Source: Strix aluco
Taxonomy: Eukaryota; Chordata; Aves; Strigiformes; Strigidae
NCBI RefSeq assembly: GCF_031877795.1
Contig: NC_133942.1
Location: 3,534,001 to 3,598,000 of the forward strand
DNA length: 64,000 nt
Direction: 5' to 3'
Below the pieces are notes generated by a model. That model made no database searches. It worked only from the letters and a program-made list of their open reading frames with translations, and was not told the DNA's origin. This document shows, one piece after another, positions 23,490 through 53,090 of this stretch. A program made the position numbers and the translations under genes. Positions within the stretch are counted from its first letter, which is position 1. The number at the start of each line of letters is the position of its first letter.

Positions 23490-24065
23490 AATGTGGGATG
23501 CAAAATCAGCAGCTAGAGTTCAGATGTCAGGACACGATGCTAGTGCCTTGCACACAAGCAGAAAGCACTGCTGCGGTGTGCCTGTCCAGGGGCCAAAAGA
23601 CGCCCGTGTGGGAAAGCAGCAAATGCACGTGTAATAAATTAGGAGCACATGGAGGCCGCACCACGCTGCATGCAGTGCCCACCCACTGCACATGCGGTAA
23701 ATCCAGGACTGCCGCGTGCACAAGGGGCAAACCAGGCAGCCTGGGAGAGGGGCAGTGACTCAAGGTGCTCTACACAAAGAGATGCAAAAGCCCTCCCTGT
23801 AAATCAGGACACTGCACAGTCAGAGAGAGCACACTTAAACCAGACGTGCTGTGAATTTGCAGAGGTAACTCTTAGTGCGAGCAGTAAATCAGGACACGCT
23901 GTGCATGCGCAGAGGCTGCAATGCTGCGTATGGGCAGTAAATCCCAGCGCACTGCACATGCGCAGCAAGGCCACCCCACACGGGAACAGGGAGACAGGAC
24001 TCACATGTGCAGAGAGCCTGTCAGTTCCACGCAGGCACAGAGCAGGACTTGCTATGTGCTGCCAC
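23490..24065. repeat. Degenerate minisatellite, irregular period about 50 bp
   Basis: A loose motif of the form AAATCAGGACAC..CTG..CATGCGCAG recurs many times. Clear anchors ('gtaaatc') start at 23697, 23799, 23884 and 23937, and weaker versions occur at about 23525, 23631, 24000 and 24045. Copies are strongly diverged and irregularly spaced. The GCATGCGCA part resembles an NRF1 binding site and appears at least twice (23903-23912 and 23953-23965). Confidence 0.6.
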
Positions 24066-24479
24066 TTTGTAAGAAAAATTCAGCATGCGTATATTTATCC
24101 TGGAAATTAAGAGAAAGACTTGTAGCTGCGCAGGTCCTCAAGCTGAGCGAGATGTGAAGGACAGAGGATGCCCGAGGCATGACCACCAGATGAGGACACA
24201 CTCTGAATGCATGAGGTGAGGGTCAGCCAGGAGGTGCTGCGTGAGATCAGGGAGGAAAGAAGCAAGGTCACTTCACTGTGGAGGAAGGATCAGACTTAGG
24301 GTAACCCGGATATGGCTCAAATAGCAAACAAATGCAGCAAATGTGCCTCCAACATCCAGAAAAATCAAAAGAGGGATTAAAACATATCTTAGACTTTCAT
24401 ACCTTTCTGAGGGTTTTTTTAAGGAAACCCAGCTTCAAGATAGGAAGGCAAATGGAAACCGAATTTATCACAGATACAT

Positions 24480-24740
24480 TGTCTGAATGTAATGTAATGA
24501 TTTTTCTTTGATAATTAACTTCGACAAGGCGATGCAGTGCATTTAGCCTGGTTAGATTTAAGAAAAGAGTTTGATTTGTACCCAGTATGAACCAGTTTCC
24601 AATGCTGGAAGTCACAGGCATGGACATATAGCAGAGGAGGAACCAGCTAATCAAGTAAATGATGGGTTGTATCAAAAGGGGTGTCTCTGAGCAAAGAGCT
24701 GCTTCTAGCACTGTTCCTCCACCCCAGTCTTGGAATTACC
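24480..24740 (+). mobile_element. Possible very old CR1-like LINE fragment
   Basis: The order 'gatgcagtgcatttagcctgg' followed by a diverged 'tttaagaaaagagtttgat' block resembles the reverse-transcriptase segment around Y(L/F)DFSKAFD in CR1-like LINEs. Similarity is patchy and based on memory of the consensus only. Confidence 0.35.
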
Positions 24741-26626
24741 CCGCTACTGTTAACAGCAAGCAGTGCAGGGCTGGGAGTGTGCAGCTGTCATGCCTGGGAG
24801 GTGATTTCAGAAGGGACACAGCCACATCGCTAGCAAGGCACTGGGAAGATCTCACCCAGAAGATCTGCCCAAGCATGCCTTTTTGGAGACACGCCTCCAA
24901 AATTGTGCAAGGAAAAGGAGAGAACTGCTCACAAGTAGACTGCAAATTAGGTGGAAGCATCCAAGCATAGAAGTTTTGGGACAACTTTCAAACAGAGTAC
25001 CAGGAACAAGCAACTGGTTTGAGGATGGTGGGGAAGCATACCGAAGGGTGGTCTCTGAGTTAGGAGCTGAACTTGCCCCTCGTGTCAGATACGCTGGTCT
25101 TTATGAGATTTGAAAGGAGGCATTCAGCTGGGCCATGTGTGTGCCACATGCATGTGTGTGCTATGGATGTGCTACACTGCACGTTTTGCTGGTAGCCTGC
25201 AGGGATCGGGAACAAATTTTTCTCCTTTGCTATAAACTTTGGCAGCTGAGCTGTTGGGTTATTTGATCCTTCTGCAGATTGCTGTGGTTTGAGACAGAAC
25301 ACAGGGCACTGTGTTTTCTGTGATATTCAAGCAACTTAGGCATCACTGCTAGGGCTGGGGTTTTAAACTAATCACTAGGCTTGGGCTTAAGGGAACTTCT
25401 CCAGGCCAGAAGGGCAGGAATCCCATGGATGGTGGACCACACCCCACAACACATCTGAGGGTTTTACCCAGTCCCACAAGGATCAGAGTCACTGGTGATG
25501 CTCTCCAGCCTCTGAGGTGTTCAGGAGCCTTGATGGCTTGTGCTGGGGCAGGTGATAAGGCTGATGTCGAGCTTGATGCTAACCAAAGTGCTTAATTTCC
25601 AGCAGGTGAGGGACTGTGACAGTTTCAGCAAACACACCCCAGCTTCCAAGGAGGGCAAGCTCAACTTCTGCCCTGCATCAGCCTTTCACCCCACTTGGTT
25701 GCCTTCCTCCTGCAAGACCACATCTTTTGGCCAGTGAAGTCCTGTGCAGGAATAAGCACAGCCCCAAGCTGGCCCACAATCAGGCAGAGTGGCACGGGAC
25801 TCAGGGGCCGCGCCAGCTCAGCCCTGACCACCATGCAAGAGCATGTTCCCAGCAGTGCTAATCCAATTACGAAACAAACTTCCTTCCTTCATTATCAGGG
25901 CCCGCAGAATGCTAAAACAGCTCAGCGATTATGGAGGGCTTAGCAAGGGACTAGAGATCAGGCAATGAATGACAGAGCTGTTTCACTTGCTGGGAGGAGG
26001 GACAGACAACAGAGGCAGCTGGGAGGACACGGGGGATTGCCGGGACAAGTGGATTGGGAATTGCTACAGACAAAGGTCTCTGGTCAACCTTCATGCTCCC
26101 ATCAGGGTTAACCTCAACGCCACATCAGGTTGCTCAGGCCCTTGTCCATCCTGGGGATTAGCATCCTCATGAATGGGGATCCCCCGTCACCTCTCTAGCC
26201 CTGTCGCATGGCTGCACCCGCCCACCTCAATCCCAAACACCACTCACTTCAGTCATGGGAATGCAAAGGTAGCACTAAAATACCCTTGCAAGAGAGACTC
26301 AATTCAAATTTTCTGGGGAGCTCCTGATCAGCTCCCATCACAAACAGAGGATGAAATGCGCCAACCAGACCGAGTCATATGCTTTTTGTGGGAATCCCAA
26401 AATAAGACCCCCCTGGGTCCAAACAGGTCCCAGAACTTGCTTGGATCTGCCCCATTTGAGATCAGGTCCATCCCCTGACCCAATGCCAAGCTGGGGGCTG
26501 GCTCTTTGCTATGGTTCTGCATCCTGCACCCTGCTACTACATCTTTCTTGTTGGACCTCCTCCATCACGAGGGCCCACATGGAGCTGCAGGTGTTGCCCT
26601 CAGGTTGCAGTGAATTTGCAGGCTTC

Positions 26627-26701
26627 TATCCCTGATGTCCAGCCTCTCCTGGTAATGCTATGCTTTATCCCTGGTGTCCAGTCCCTGCTGGTAGTGCTAT
26701 G
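26627..26701. repeat. Two-copy 39-bp direct repeat
   Basis: A 39-bp unit beginning 'tatccctgatgtccag' at 26627 is repeated at 26666 ('tatccctggtgtccag') with a few changes. Both copies end in 'gctatg'. A local tandem duplication. Confidence 0.8.
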
Positions 26702-26784
26702 AAGAGGGGGGAAAAAAACCTAGCTGGGCTTAGGGCAGTTCTGCTTCGCTCCAAAAAAAGCCATTCTTGATTCTGGTCAACGCT

Positions 26785-26850
26785 AACACTGCTTGGAGCA
26801 GGAGGGTGGACTACAGACCTCCTGAGGTCCCTTCCAACTCAAGTTATCAT
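26785..26850 (+). mobile_element. CR1 LINE 3' tail, old
   Basis: Matches the general CR1 tail: 'gcttggagcaggagggtgga', then 'gacctcctgaggtcccttcc' and 'aactcaagttat'. It is clearly more diverged than the young copies. Confidence 0.7.
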
Positions 26851-26876
26851 ATGAGCATAACCAGGTGAAAGGAAGT

Positions 26877-27068
26877 GGTTATTTCCCTTTATTTGGCACT
26901 GGTGAGGCCACATCGGGATACTGTGTCCAATTTTGAACCCCAAGTACAAGGAGAGAGTCCTGCATCACTAGGATGGCCAGGGCTGGAGAACATGTTATAC
27001 AAGGAGATGCTTGAGGAGTTGGGCGTCTTCAGCCTGAAGAAGAGAGGGCTGAGGAGGGATGTAATTGC
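26877..27068 (+). mobile_element. CR1 LINE ORF2 fragment, old
   Basis: Corresponds to the ORF2 stretch 'LALVRPH' through 'GVFSLKKRGLRRDVIA'. It starts 27 bp after the CR1 tail at 26785-26850 and therefore represents a second copy or a rearranged one. It has no 3' tail of its own. Confidence 0.75.
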
Positions 27069-28824
27069 CACAGGGAGGATTGAGAGCTGCTTAGCTGAAG
27101 CACTGGGACACAAAGCCCAGCTCAGAGCAGTCCTGCTGGTCCGTGACTGTTTCTGGGGAGCTGGTGCAATGCACACAGGTCTCACACATCTTAGTGCTCG
27201 GCCAGGATGTCCCCGAGATGCAGCCAGGCTGCTCGGGCAGGATTTTCACCATAAGGCTGTGAGCTTACTGATACAGCCAGCACTGGCTGCCAGGCAGGTT
27301 GCTCCGTACCACAGTTTCTCAAGAAAAAGAAACACAGTATGTGGGGAGCCTCTCCTGTGCCTTCATTCCCCAGCTGCACGACCCAAGAAGCCTCTGCTTT
27401 CCCAGCCATGGCCACGGAGAAGGCAGAGTAGCCCCGGGGATGAGCTCTGTGCTGGTGCCATCAGGGCACAGCAGGGCTGCTAAGGGGCCTTGAAACCTTT
27501 TAAATGCAGCAAGGGCATCCAAGAGCATCTCTGCAGATTTCTGCATCTCCAGCCCTCTCTGCAGGCTCCGGTGTGGCACTGCGGGAAGAAAAACCCTTCA
27601 GCTGGAGCCGTCTCCATCCCCGGACAAGATGCCTCCCTGGGATGGAGAGAGAGAGGCAGCCAGGGAGCTGCCAGCAGCCAAGCAGGACTGTAAGAAGACA
27701 CCGGGCACCCGACCAGCTCAAACTGCTGCCTTTTAAGGAGCGGCAGAGGCTGAGGCATCCTGGAACAAACCACCAGTTTCTGCAGGCTCCCAACTGCGAC
27801 ATGCACTCAGGGACCACACTGGCTGTGCCCAATGGTCCCCAGAGCAGCTCAAAGCCATGTTGAGCAGCCAGGACAGCTACAGTTCAAGTCTGGAAAACGC
27901 CAGAGCCCTGGATGGTAGAGCTGGGTTTCTGCCGTGGCTGCAGCGTTCACCCGTGCAAGGTCCCCGAGGTCTTATCAATCACCTGCCTCCCCCCGCCGAC
28001 CAGCAGGACCTGCTCCTTCCTGGGAGCAGGCAGTGGGGAGGATGATGCTTTTTCACAAAGCCTTCATCAAGACACTGCTAACACATCCCACCAATGCCCT
28101 AAGTGCTTTGCTCCGCTGATGCAAAAGGTTTTGCTGGTCCAGCAGCGAATTTGCTGCTGCCATCCCCTCTGCTGAGCACAGCGAGAGCACACAGGGAGCG
28201 GAGGGGAAAGGGAACGCCCTGCAGGAGAGTAACTGCAAGACTGAGCTTAGTCTGAAGCATGGATGGAGGAAATGTACAGGTGTGGGTACAGCAGCAACAC
28301 CAGGAACACGGTTAAATGGCAAGGTATGCATTAAATGCTACAGAGCATCAGCTGTAGCTTCAGCCAAATGAAGAAAAGGAGCAAGCCGGCCCAAAGACAA
28401 GGTGTCCGAAAGACGGACAGGACTGGAGCCAGTAAATACCCAGAGGAGGAGAACAGAGGTCTCTGAAATTCAGGGACTTTGCCTAAGACTTACAAGGGGT
28501 GAAGGAAAACAAGGAGGCAGAAGACCCCAAAGAACACCCCCTTCTATAAGGACTAACAGGCATGTCCAAATCAGCTCATCGCTGCCCACGAAGGGTCCCA
28601 AAGACATAGCAAGGATGTGACCACCGGTGTCCCTTGTCCCCTGTGTCTCAGACGAGTGAGCTGGCTGGACCGCTCGGGCACAGGGCTCTCAGCGTATGCA
28701 AGAGCGAAAGAAAAATCAACTCGCTTAGAGCTTTTGTGTAATAAAATCCCCCTCCCTGCCGTTTTGCCACACCAATGCCCCACTCAAGGTGGTGGGACGC
28801 GGGCGCGAGGTCCCCAGGGAGCAG

Positions 28825-29465
28825 CAGGAGACCATGCACTGCTTTATTGGGCAGTGGTGCTGCACGCGCAGCCGAGACCGGTCACTATTTACATTTGGCA
28901 AAGGATGGCAGCAAGTACCGAGCACCCGTGTGGGTGGGGGCCACCGCCGGCCTGCCTGACCCCCTGTGCCTCACTAGCCCCGGGCAGGCCCCTGCTCGCA
29001 CCCTGCCAGCCGCCTCGCCTGTGGGCACAGCCATTTTGTCTCCCGTGGGCAGAGCCAGGCCCCTGCTCGGAGGCACCTCAGGCCTGCTACCGGATGATTT
29101 CTCCCCCTTTTCCCCACACATTGCCCCCCTCCCCAGCCTCTCCAAGGCCCCAGTTCCAGCCCTTGCGACCCGAGCTCTGCCCAGAGGCAGGCGAGGGCAG
29201 GGGACAGCTGGCAAGCCCCGCTCAGCTCCTCACACAGGGGGTCCTCCCGGTGCCATCCCAGCGGGCAAACCAGCACACAGGAGCCCCCCGAGAGAGCGGG
29301 ACGAGGGGTCCAGCTGCAGCAATCCCCAGCAGCGCCAGCCATGCCCAGCGAGCTGCTCATGGGCTGCCGGTCCGGAGCCCGTCCTCGGCACAGCGGCGCT
29401 CGGCCCTGCGGACGGGCCAGTTTTGGGTGCACCCGGCCTCGAGCCTGGCTCATGGAGGGTGAGTA
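28825..29465 (-). other. SHF: SHF 3' UTR
   Basis: Extends from the stop codon to just beyond the first minus-strand AATAAA at 28848-28843, giving about 640 nt. GC-rich and without recognisable repeats. The long plus-strand open frames across it (28617-29462 and 28775-29482) look like chance effects of base composition. Confidence 0.6.
28843..28848 (-). promoter_or_regulatory. SHF: Poly(A) signal AATAAA of SHF
   Basis: AATAAA on the minus strand, the first canonical signal downstream of the SHF stop codon. The cleavage site should lie about 10-30 nt beyond it. Confidence 0.7.
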
Positions 29466-47893
<18,428 letters not shown>

Positions 47894-48433
47894 GGTGCCC
47901 ACGCACTGCGGGGCCCCGCCGGCCCCCGCCCCGGCCCCCGGCCCGGCCGCCGCCCCGCCGCCGCCGCCGCGCTCCGAGCCGGCCGCCGCTCCGCTCAGCA
48001 GCATCGGCGCTGGCGGACTGAGCGCGGCGGCGGCGGCGGCGCCCGGGCCGGGGGGGGAGCGGGGGAGGCGGCCGGGGGAGGCGGCCAGTGCCACCTGCCG
48101 GAGCCGCCGCGCCGGCTGCTCCGAGCGGGGCTTCCCCCCCCCCCCCGCCCCACTTCCCCGGACCCGCTCCCCCCCACCCCCCTTCCCGGCACGGCACGGC
48201 ACGGCACGGCCTTCCCCGCCGCCCGGCCCGGCCCGGCCCGGCCCGCCTCCCCCCGGACCCGCCCCGCTGCCCCGCCGCCCGGCCCGCCTTCCGCCGCGCC
48301 CGGCCCGGCCTTCCCGGCGCTCCGGGCCGGCCCCTCCCGGCGCTCCCGGCACAGCCGCTGCCTCTCGGCTCCTTCCCCGGGGCCCCGCGTCCCGCCTCGG
48401 GGGAGAATCGGCCCCCCCGGGGCGGCCGCTGCC

Positions 48434-48459
48434 CCGTCCGTCCGTCCGTCCGTCCGTCC
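48434..48459. repeat. (CCGT)n microsatellite in the SHF CpG island
   Basis: Six and a half CCGT units about 540 bp upstream of the SHF start codon. Confidence 0.9.
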
Positions 48460-48620
48460 TGCTGCGGGGCCTGGGGACCGCGGGCCTGATCCGGCCCCGG
48501 CTGCTGCTGCCGCTGCGCCCCCCCCCCGAGCATCACCCGGCTCCGGGAGCAGAGAAAGGCACCGGGAGAAGGGCCGCCGGGGCAGCTGCGAACGAGCCCG
48601 GAGCGATAAAGGGCCCCTTG

Positions 48621-51600
48621 ATGGCGACCCGGTGCCCAGGAGGTGCTCGTGGCACCAGCCCCGAGCGGGGCTCGCAGAGCAGAGCTGCCCCGCCGCCAGG
48701 CTGGCACCCTGCGGGACTGGGGGGAGCAGGGACAAGCCAGGAAAGCTGCCTGGGACGAGGGCTGAGCCGAGCCTAGGTGTGCAGGGACGTGGTGCTGAGC
48801 CCCAGCACACGTGGGGCCAGGACGAGGGCTGGAGGACATGCCCTGGGGTGCAGCCCAGGGAGGGCTGGATTTGCCAGGAGGGGCCGGTGGTGACAAGCGT
48901 GCAGAGCAGGGCAGTGACACTGGGAGCAGCGTGTTGGAGCGTGGCAGCAGAGGCTGAGGCCGTTGCGGCAGCAAACAGCACGTTTACACGTTCTGACTGT
49001 TACCCCTGCACACACCCGCGTCACCGGCCACCGCCGCCCCTGCTCACCCACCGCCCAGGACGGACTGTTTCCCCATGCCCTCCTAACCCCTGGGGCACAG
49101 CCCCGTCTCCAGTCCTACGCCCCCAAATCCTCCACACCCCTTCCTAAGCGCACACCATCACCCAAACCCGCTCCCGGCCCTGCTCGCGGGCTGAATCCCC
49201 TGAAGGCCATGGTCAGCCACGCCTGAAAGGGAAGGGGGACGGACGGAGGCAGGATGCTCTGAAAGTGGGACCACTGCAGAGGTGGAGCTGTGCAGAGGCA
49301 CGGGGCGAGGGGTGAGAGGTGCCATGGTGTGGTCCTGCCCGTCCCCACACCGTGAGCCGGCTTCCTGCCCCACTATGGGAACAGATGCGGGGATGTGACT
49401 GTCGGGGTGCCTGCTGCGGAGAGGAGAGGATGTCTGGAGAGAGACGCTTCTCCTGGTGACCTCCCTTCCTTCCAGCTCCTGTGCAGGAGGAGAGCTGGGA
49501 CGGGGCTGCAGAGCTGAGCCTCCTGTGCCAGCCCGGCACAGCACATGCCAAACGCCTGCCCAGTGAGCCCACTGAGTCCCACATTTGCTGATTTATTGAG
49601 TACGCACACACTGCACTCTCCTGCCTGAGAAACCCAGCCAGATCCCCCAGGTCCGAATGGACAACAAGGGAGCTTCCTCCCTAGGGAGAAGACAGCCATG
49701 GCACCCAGAAATCTCAGAGCACAGGGAGTGCAAGACACAAAAGGCATCAGGAGAAAGAGCATCTGCCAGGAACGGAGTGGATACAAGGCAGTGTTTGAGG
49801 TCTAGCAGCAGACCTCAGTCCTGGCAGATGCAGATTATGAGATTGTTATTAAAATGCAGAAAAGACAGAGATTCTCAATAAATCTGTCTGTCCAGCATTT
49901 GGGAGGAAGCAGGTTGCAGGGCTGATGGCACATGAGACTGAGCGTACTTCTACCCTCTGTCAGTATCCAAGGAGGATGTTCAGCAACATCTGTTAGAGAT
50001 GCCTCTTGTTAAATCCTCAGGCCTGGAAAACACACGCTCAGAGTCTCCTGAGAGGTGACCAAGGAGGGATCTAGCTTGTGGCAGTGTTTTTTTTGAAAAA
50101 GCACTGCCACACCAGAGGAATTGCAGAGGTCCTTCCTTCCCATCCCATTCTGTCACACCCCTCCCATTGCTCTGTCCTTGGAGACGCAGCTGCCCCAGGG
50201 CTATGCTGGGGATCGAAGAGGGTCTGTGGTCTGAGCCCACCTAGGACTCCAGCACCTTCTCACCATTTGCTGGGCCTGTTTCTCTTCCAAATTCCTCTGA
50301 GGCCTTTTGGTAGGTGGGTACCTGGCCCAACATAGCCCTGTTCTCTGTTCTGTGCCCCATGGGGTATCCCCTTCTCACCTGAGGCTTCAGCAGAGCCTGG
50401 AGTGGCATTGGGAAGATCCCTGGACCCACCTGAAGCCCTCAGATTTGAGCTTGCCCTGGGTATTGCCTTCCCCTGGGCCAAACCACCCAGACAGCAACAT
50501 GGGGTGAGAAGAACATAGGTGGGGTGGGAGCTCCCCTCAGGAGGCTTCTTGGGGAGTGCTTTGGGAGCTTTGAAGCAGAAGTCCGGAAGGAGACTGAATG
50601 AGCTCCTGACACCCCGCGCGGCTCCGCACAGGCACGGGCTGCTCATATTTTTTCTGCAGTCATGATGAGACACTAGCGACATCCCTCCATTCACAGCAGT
50701 TCGTTTCAGGTTTGGAGAAGCAGCGACAGATTTCTGCATTCGCACTGCCAAAGCCAAGCTCCATCTGCGTCTCACGCTGCAGCTGGTGTTGCTCCGATCC
50801 CCAACTGTTTACATCCCTCGTGTCTGATGCACGTTGGGACCCAGGTTTGATGCCTGCACCGCAGAGACTGGCCCCGATACCACAACCGTGGCCGCAATGC
50901 CGCTCCGCCTGCGAGTCACCGCGGCCCAGTGGATGGCTGTGACAGATGGCTGTCACGTAGCATCGCTCGCGTCGGGACGGGAGGGGGACGCGGGGTGGGA
51001 CTGGCAGACGGGTGAGGATCGGGAAGCACACACTGTGCCACTTGCGTGCCAGACTCCACAGTTCGGCTGCGGGAAGCCCCCCTGCTGGGATGCGCAGCCC
51101 CGGGGGGCTGCCCACTGCTCACGCAGCCCGTGGAGCCCCCAGGAAGGAGGGAAGGACAGTGGTGGAGCCACCACATACACAGTCCTCAGTCAGGAGGAGA
51201 ACAACCCACGGCTGCACAGAAGTGATTTTTAGCTCACTCTCATGGACTGTGGGAACAGGGGAGACAGGAGGACCTGCAAGGACCCGGGCTGGATCTCTGC
51301 ACCAGGAGCTCTGCTCACACCCTCTTCTCCATCTCTGGAGGGTCCAGGAGCTCTTCTCTGTCGTCTCTGGGCTGGAGCTCATAGCACAGCCCTTCCTCTC
51401 ACCAAAGGCAGCAAGAGCTGCTCGCCTGCGTAAACACTTCCCAGGCAGGTCAGAGCACGCACCAGGAAGAAAAAGGCAGGCAACATCTTCCGTGCTCCTG
51501 CCAGCCCTGCGGAGAGCTGCGTGCATCCTCAGCCCTCATCCGTCCTCCTGGGTGTGAGGAGCTGCTTCAGCTACCCCGACTGCTCCTTGTGCTCACCCAC

Positions 51601-52469
51601 AGCTGGGGACAGGAGCCCTGTTTGGCAGCCGGTGCGGGACCTTCCCTGGGTCTGGGAGGACTCAGGCCACGTCGTCCTGGTAAACCCTCCCCTCCAGTTT
51701 AACCCCGGGTGTTGTGGACGCAGCCCAGCGTCCCCCAGGCAGCAGCTTTGGGTGACTCAGAGGAGAAGGTCTCTGCTCCTGCATGCTCTCGAGGACGTGC
51801 TGGAAGATGATTCACCCACAGGTGATGTGGGGGCTGAATTTAGCCAATGTGTCACTTGAGTCAGGCGCTGGGTCAGCTGCTACCCCTGACACCAGCATCT
51901 CCCCTGGCTTGCAGGGAAGCCTGCAGCCCCTCCAATCTCCAGGTACTTCTTTTGCAGCTTCAAATAAAGACCATCCCCAGGAGCTTAGAAATGTCTATGG
52001 TGACTCTAGCGCCTTCCCTCCTACATAAGCCCTGTTGTGCAGCGCAGCAGGGACCGGGAGGATGTCACATCTGCTGGGTGACACCCCAACCTCCCCCAAG
52101 GTCTGGGTACAGCAGGGAATGTGAGGACTGGAAGGTGGCAACTGTGTGACACCAGAAATGCTTCCCAGGAGGCAGCCAGGGAGCCCCAGGCTGATAAATG
52201 ACACATCTGTTCTCTGCAAATGAACAAAAATTGGCATAAGGAGTAGGAAACTGGCATCGCTAGGGGACAGATGGATAAATATGACATATTGGGTAAGAGT
52301 CGACACAGCTCTCTTAAAGGGAATTTCTTTTTTCCAAAGCTAGTGGCTGTCTTAGAAAGAGCCAGCAGGGTGATCCAGCTGGGAGAGGTCACCTGCATCT
52401 CCACAAGCAGATCCTTTGAGGAGATGAGGTCAGTAGAGACATGACAAAATCTGTAATAATATTGAATTA
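48621..52469. other. Intergenic region upstream of SHF
   Basis: Unique, moderately GC-rich sequence. I found no exon with conserved protein sequence, no tRNA and no recognisable repeat. Confidence 0.5.
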
Positions 52470-53090
52470 TTCTGGATGCTGCAGATTAATGGTAAGAATT
52501 GCAGGAGGACTTTCAGAAGCTGAGGACTTGACAATAAAATGAGGCAACAGGCAGTGTCAGGGAAGTGACACACATGGGGAAACCAAGCGCAGCCTCACGT
52601 CGAAAGCGATGGGCTCTGAGACCGTGAGCTCTGACAGTCCATGAAAACACCCCCTCAGCACTCAGCAGAGGTCAAAACCGCAAAACTTCTCCATCGGAAA
52701 TGATAGGAAGGGTTAGGAAAAGGTAGAGATGACATCAGAGGTGTCACTATTCCCTGGTCAGTCCCAGCCTGTGTGCGGTCCTGGTCCCTCCATCCTGAGG
52801 ATACAGCAGAGCTGGAAAATGCGGAGAAGGGTGACAGAATGATCAAAGGCACACGGGGCGTGTGATGGACCAGGGCTCTTCAGCATGGAAAAGGGACGAC
52901 TGGGGCAACGGGGCAGAGTTTGCACGTCTGGAGGAGAGTGGGCAGAGACTGGTAGATCAGGTGACTGTGCACAGCAGCCCTCCCTGCCACGGGCTGCTGC
53001 AGATGCTACGTGGTTTAGGAACAAGACCGGACAAATCCACAGAAAGAAATCCATCAAGCACCGCTAAATACAAAGACCGGCACAAGGAGC
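52470..53090 (+). mobile_element. Ancient CR1/L3-like LINE fragment
   Basis: Long collinear resemblance to the second half of ORF2 and the 3' region of an old CR1-like LINE. Blocks in order are 'gacaataaaatgaggcaaca', 'gatgggctctgagac', 'ctgtgtgcggtcctggtccc', 'gggtgacagaatgatcaaag', 'ggctcttcagcatggaaaag', 'gggctgctgcagatgct', and 'aaatccatcaagcaccgcta'. It is heavily diverged and gapped, and so far older than the young CR1 copies. Confidence 0.72.

Larger units (their letters stand above)
21589..28824. other. Intergenic region between MZT2 and SHF
   Basis: No coding exon recognised. Contents listed separately are a degenerate minisatellite at 23490-24065, a possible old LINE segment at 24480-24740, a two-copy 39-bp repeat at 26627-26701, and CR1 pieces at 26785-26850 and 26877-27068. 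The stretch 22560-22690, with several ATTA/TAAT motifs in otherwise unique sequence, might be regulatory. Confidence 0.5.

Noticed and set aside
23490-24065. CRISPR-like array
   Set aside because: The repeats are degenerate and irregularly spaced, there are no distinct spacers, and the DNA is from a vertebrate.
48180-48250. GC 5-mer repeats as a functional array
   Set aside because: Short imperfect runs of this type are common in avian CpG islands.
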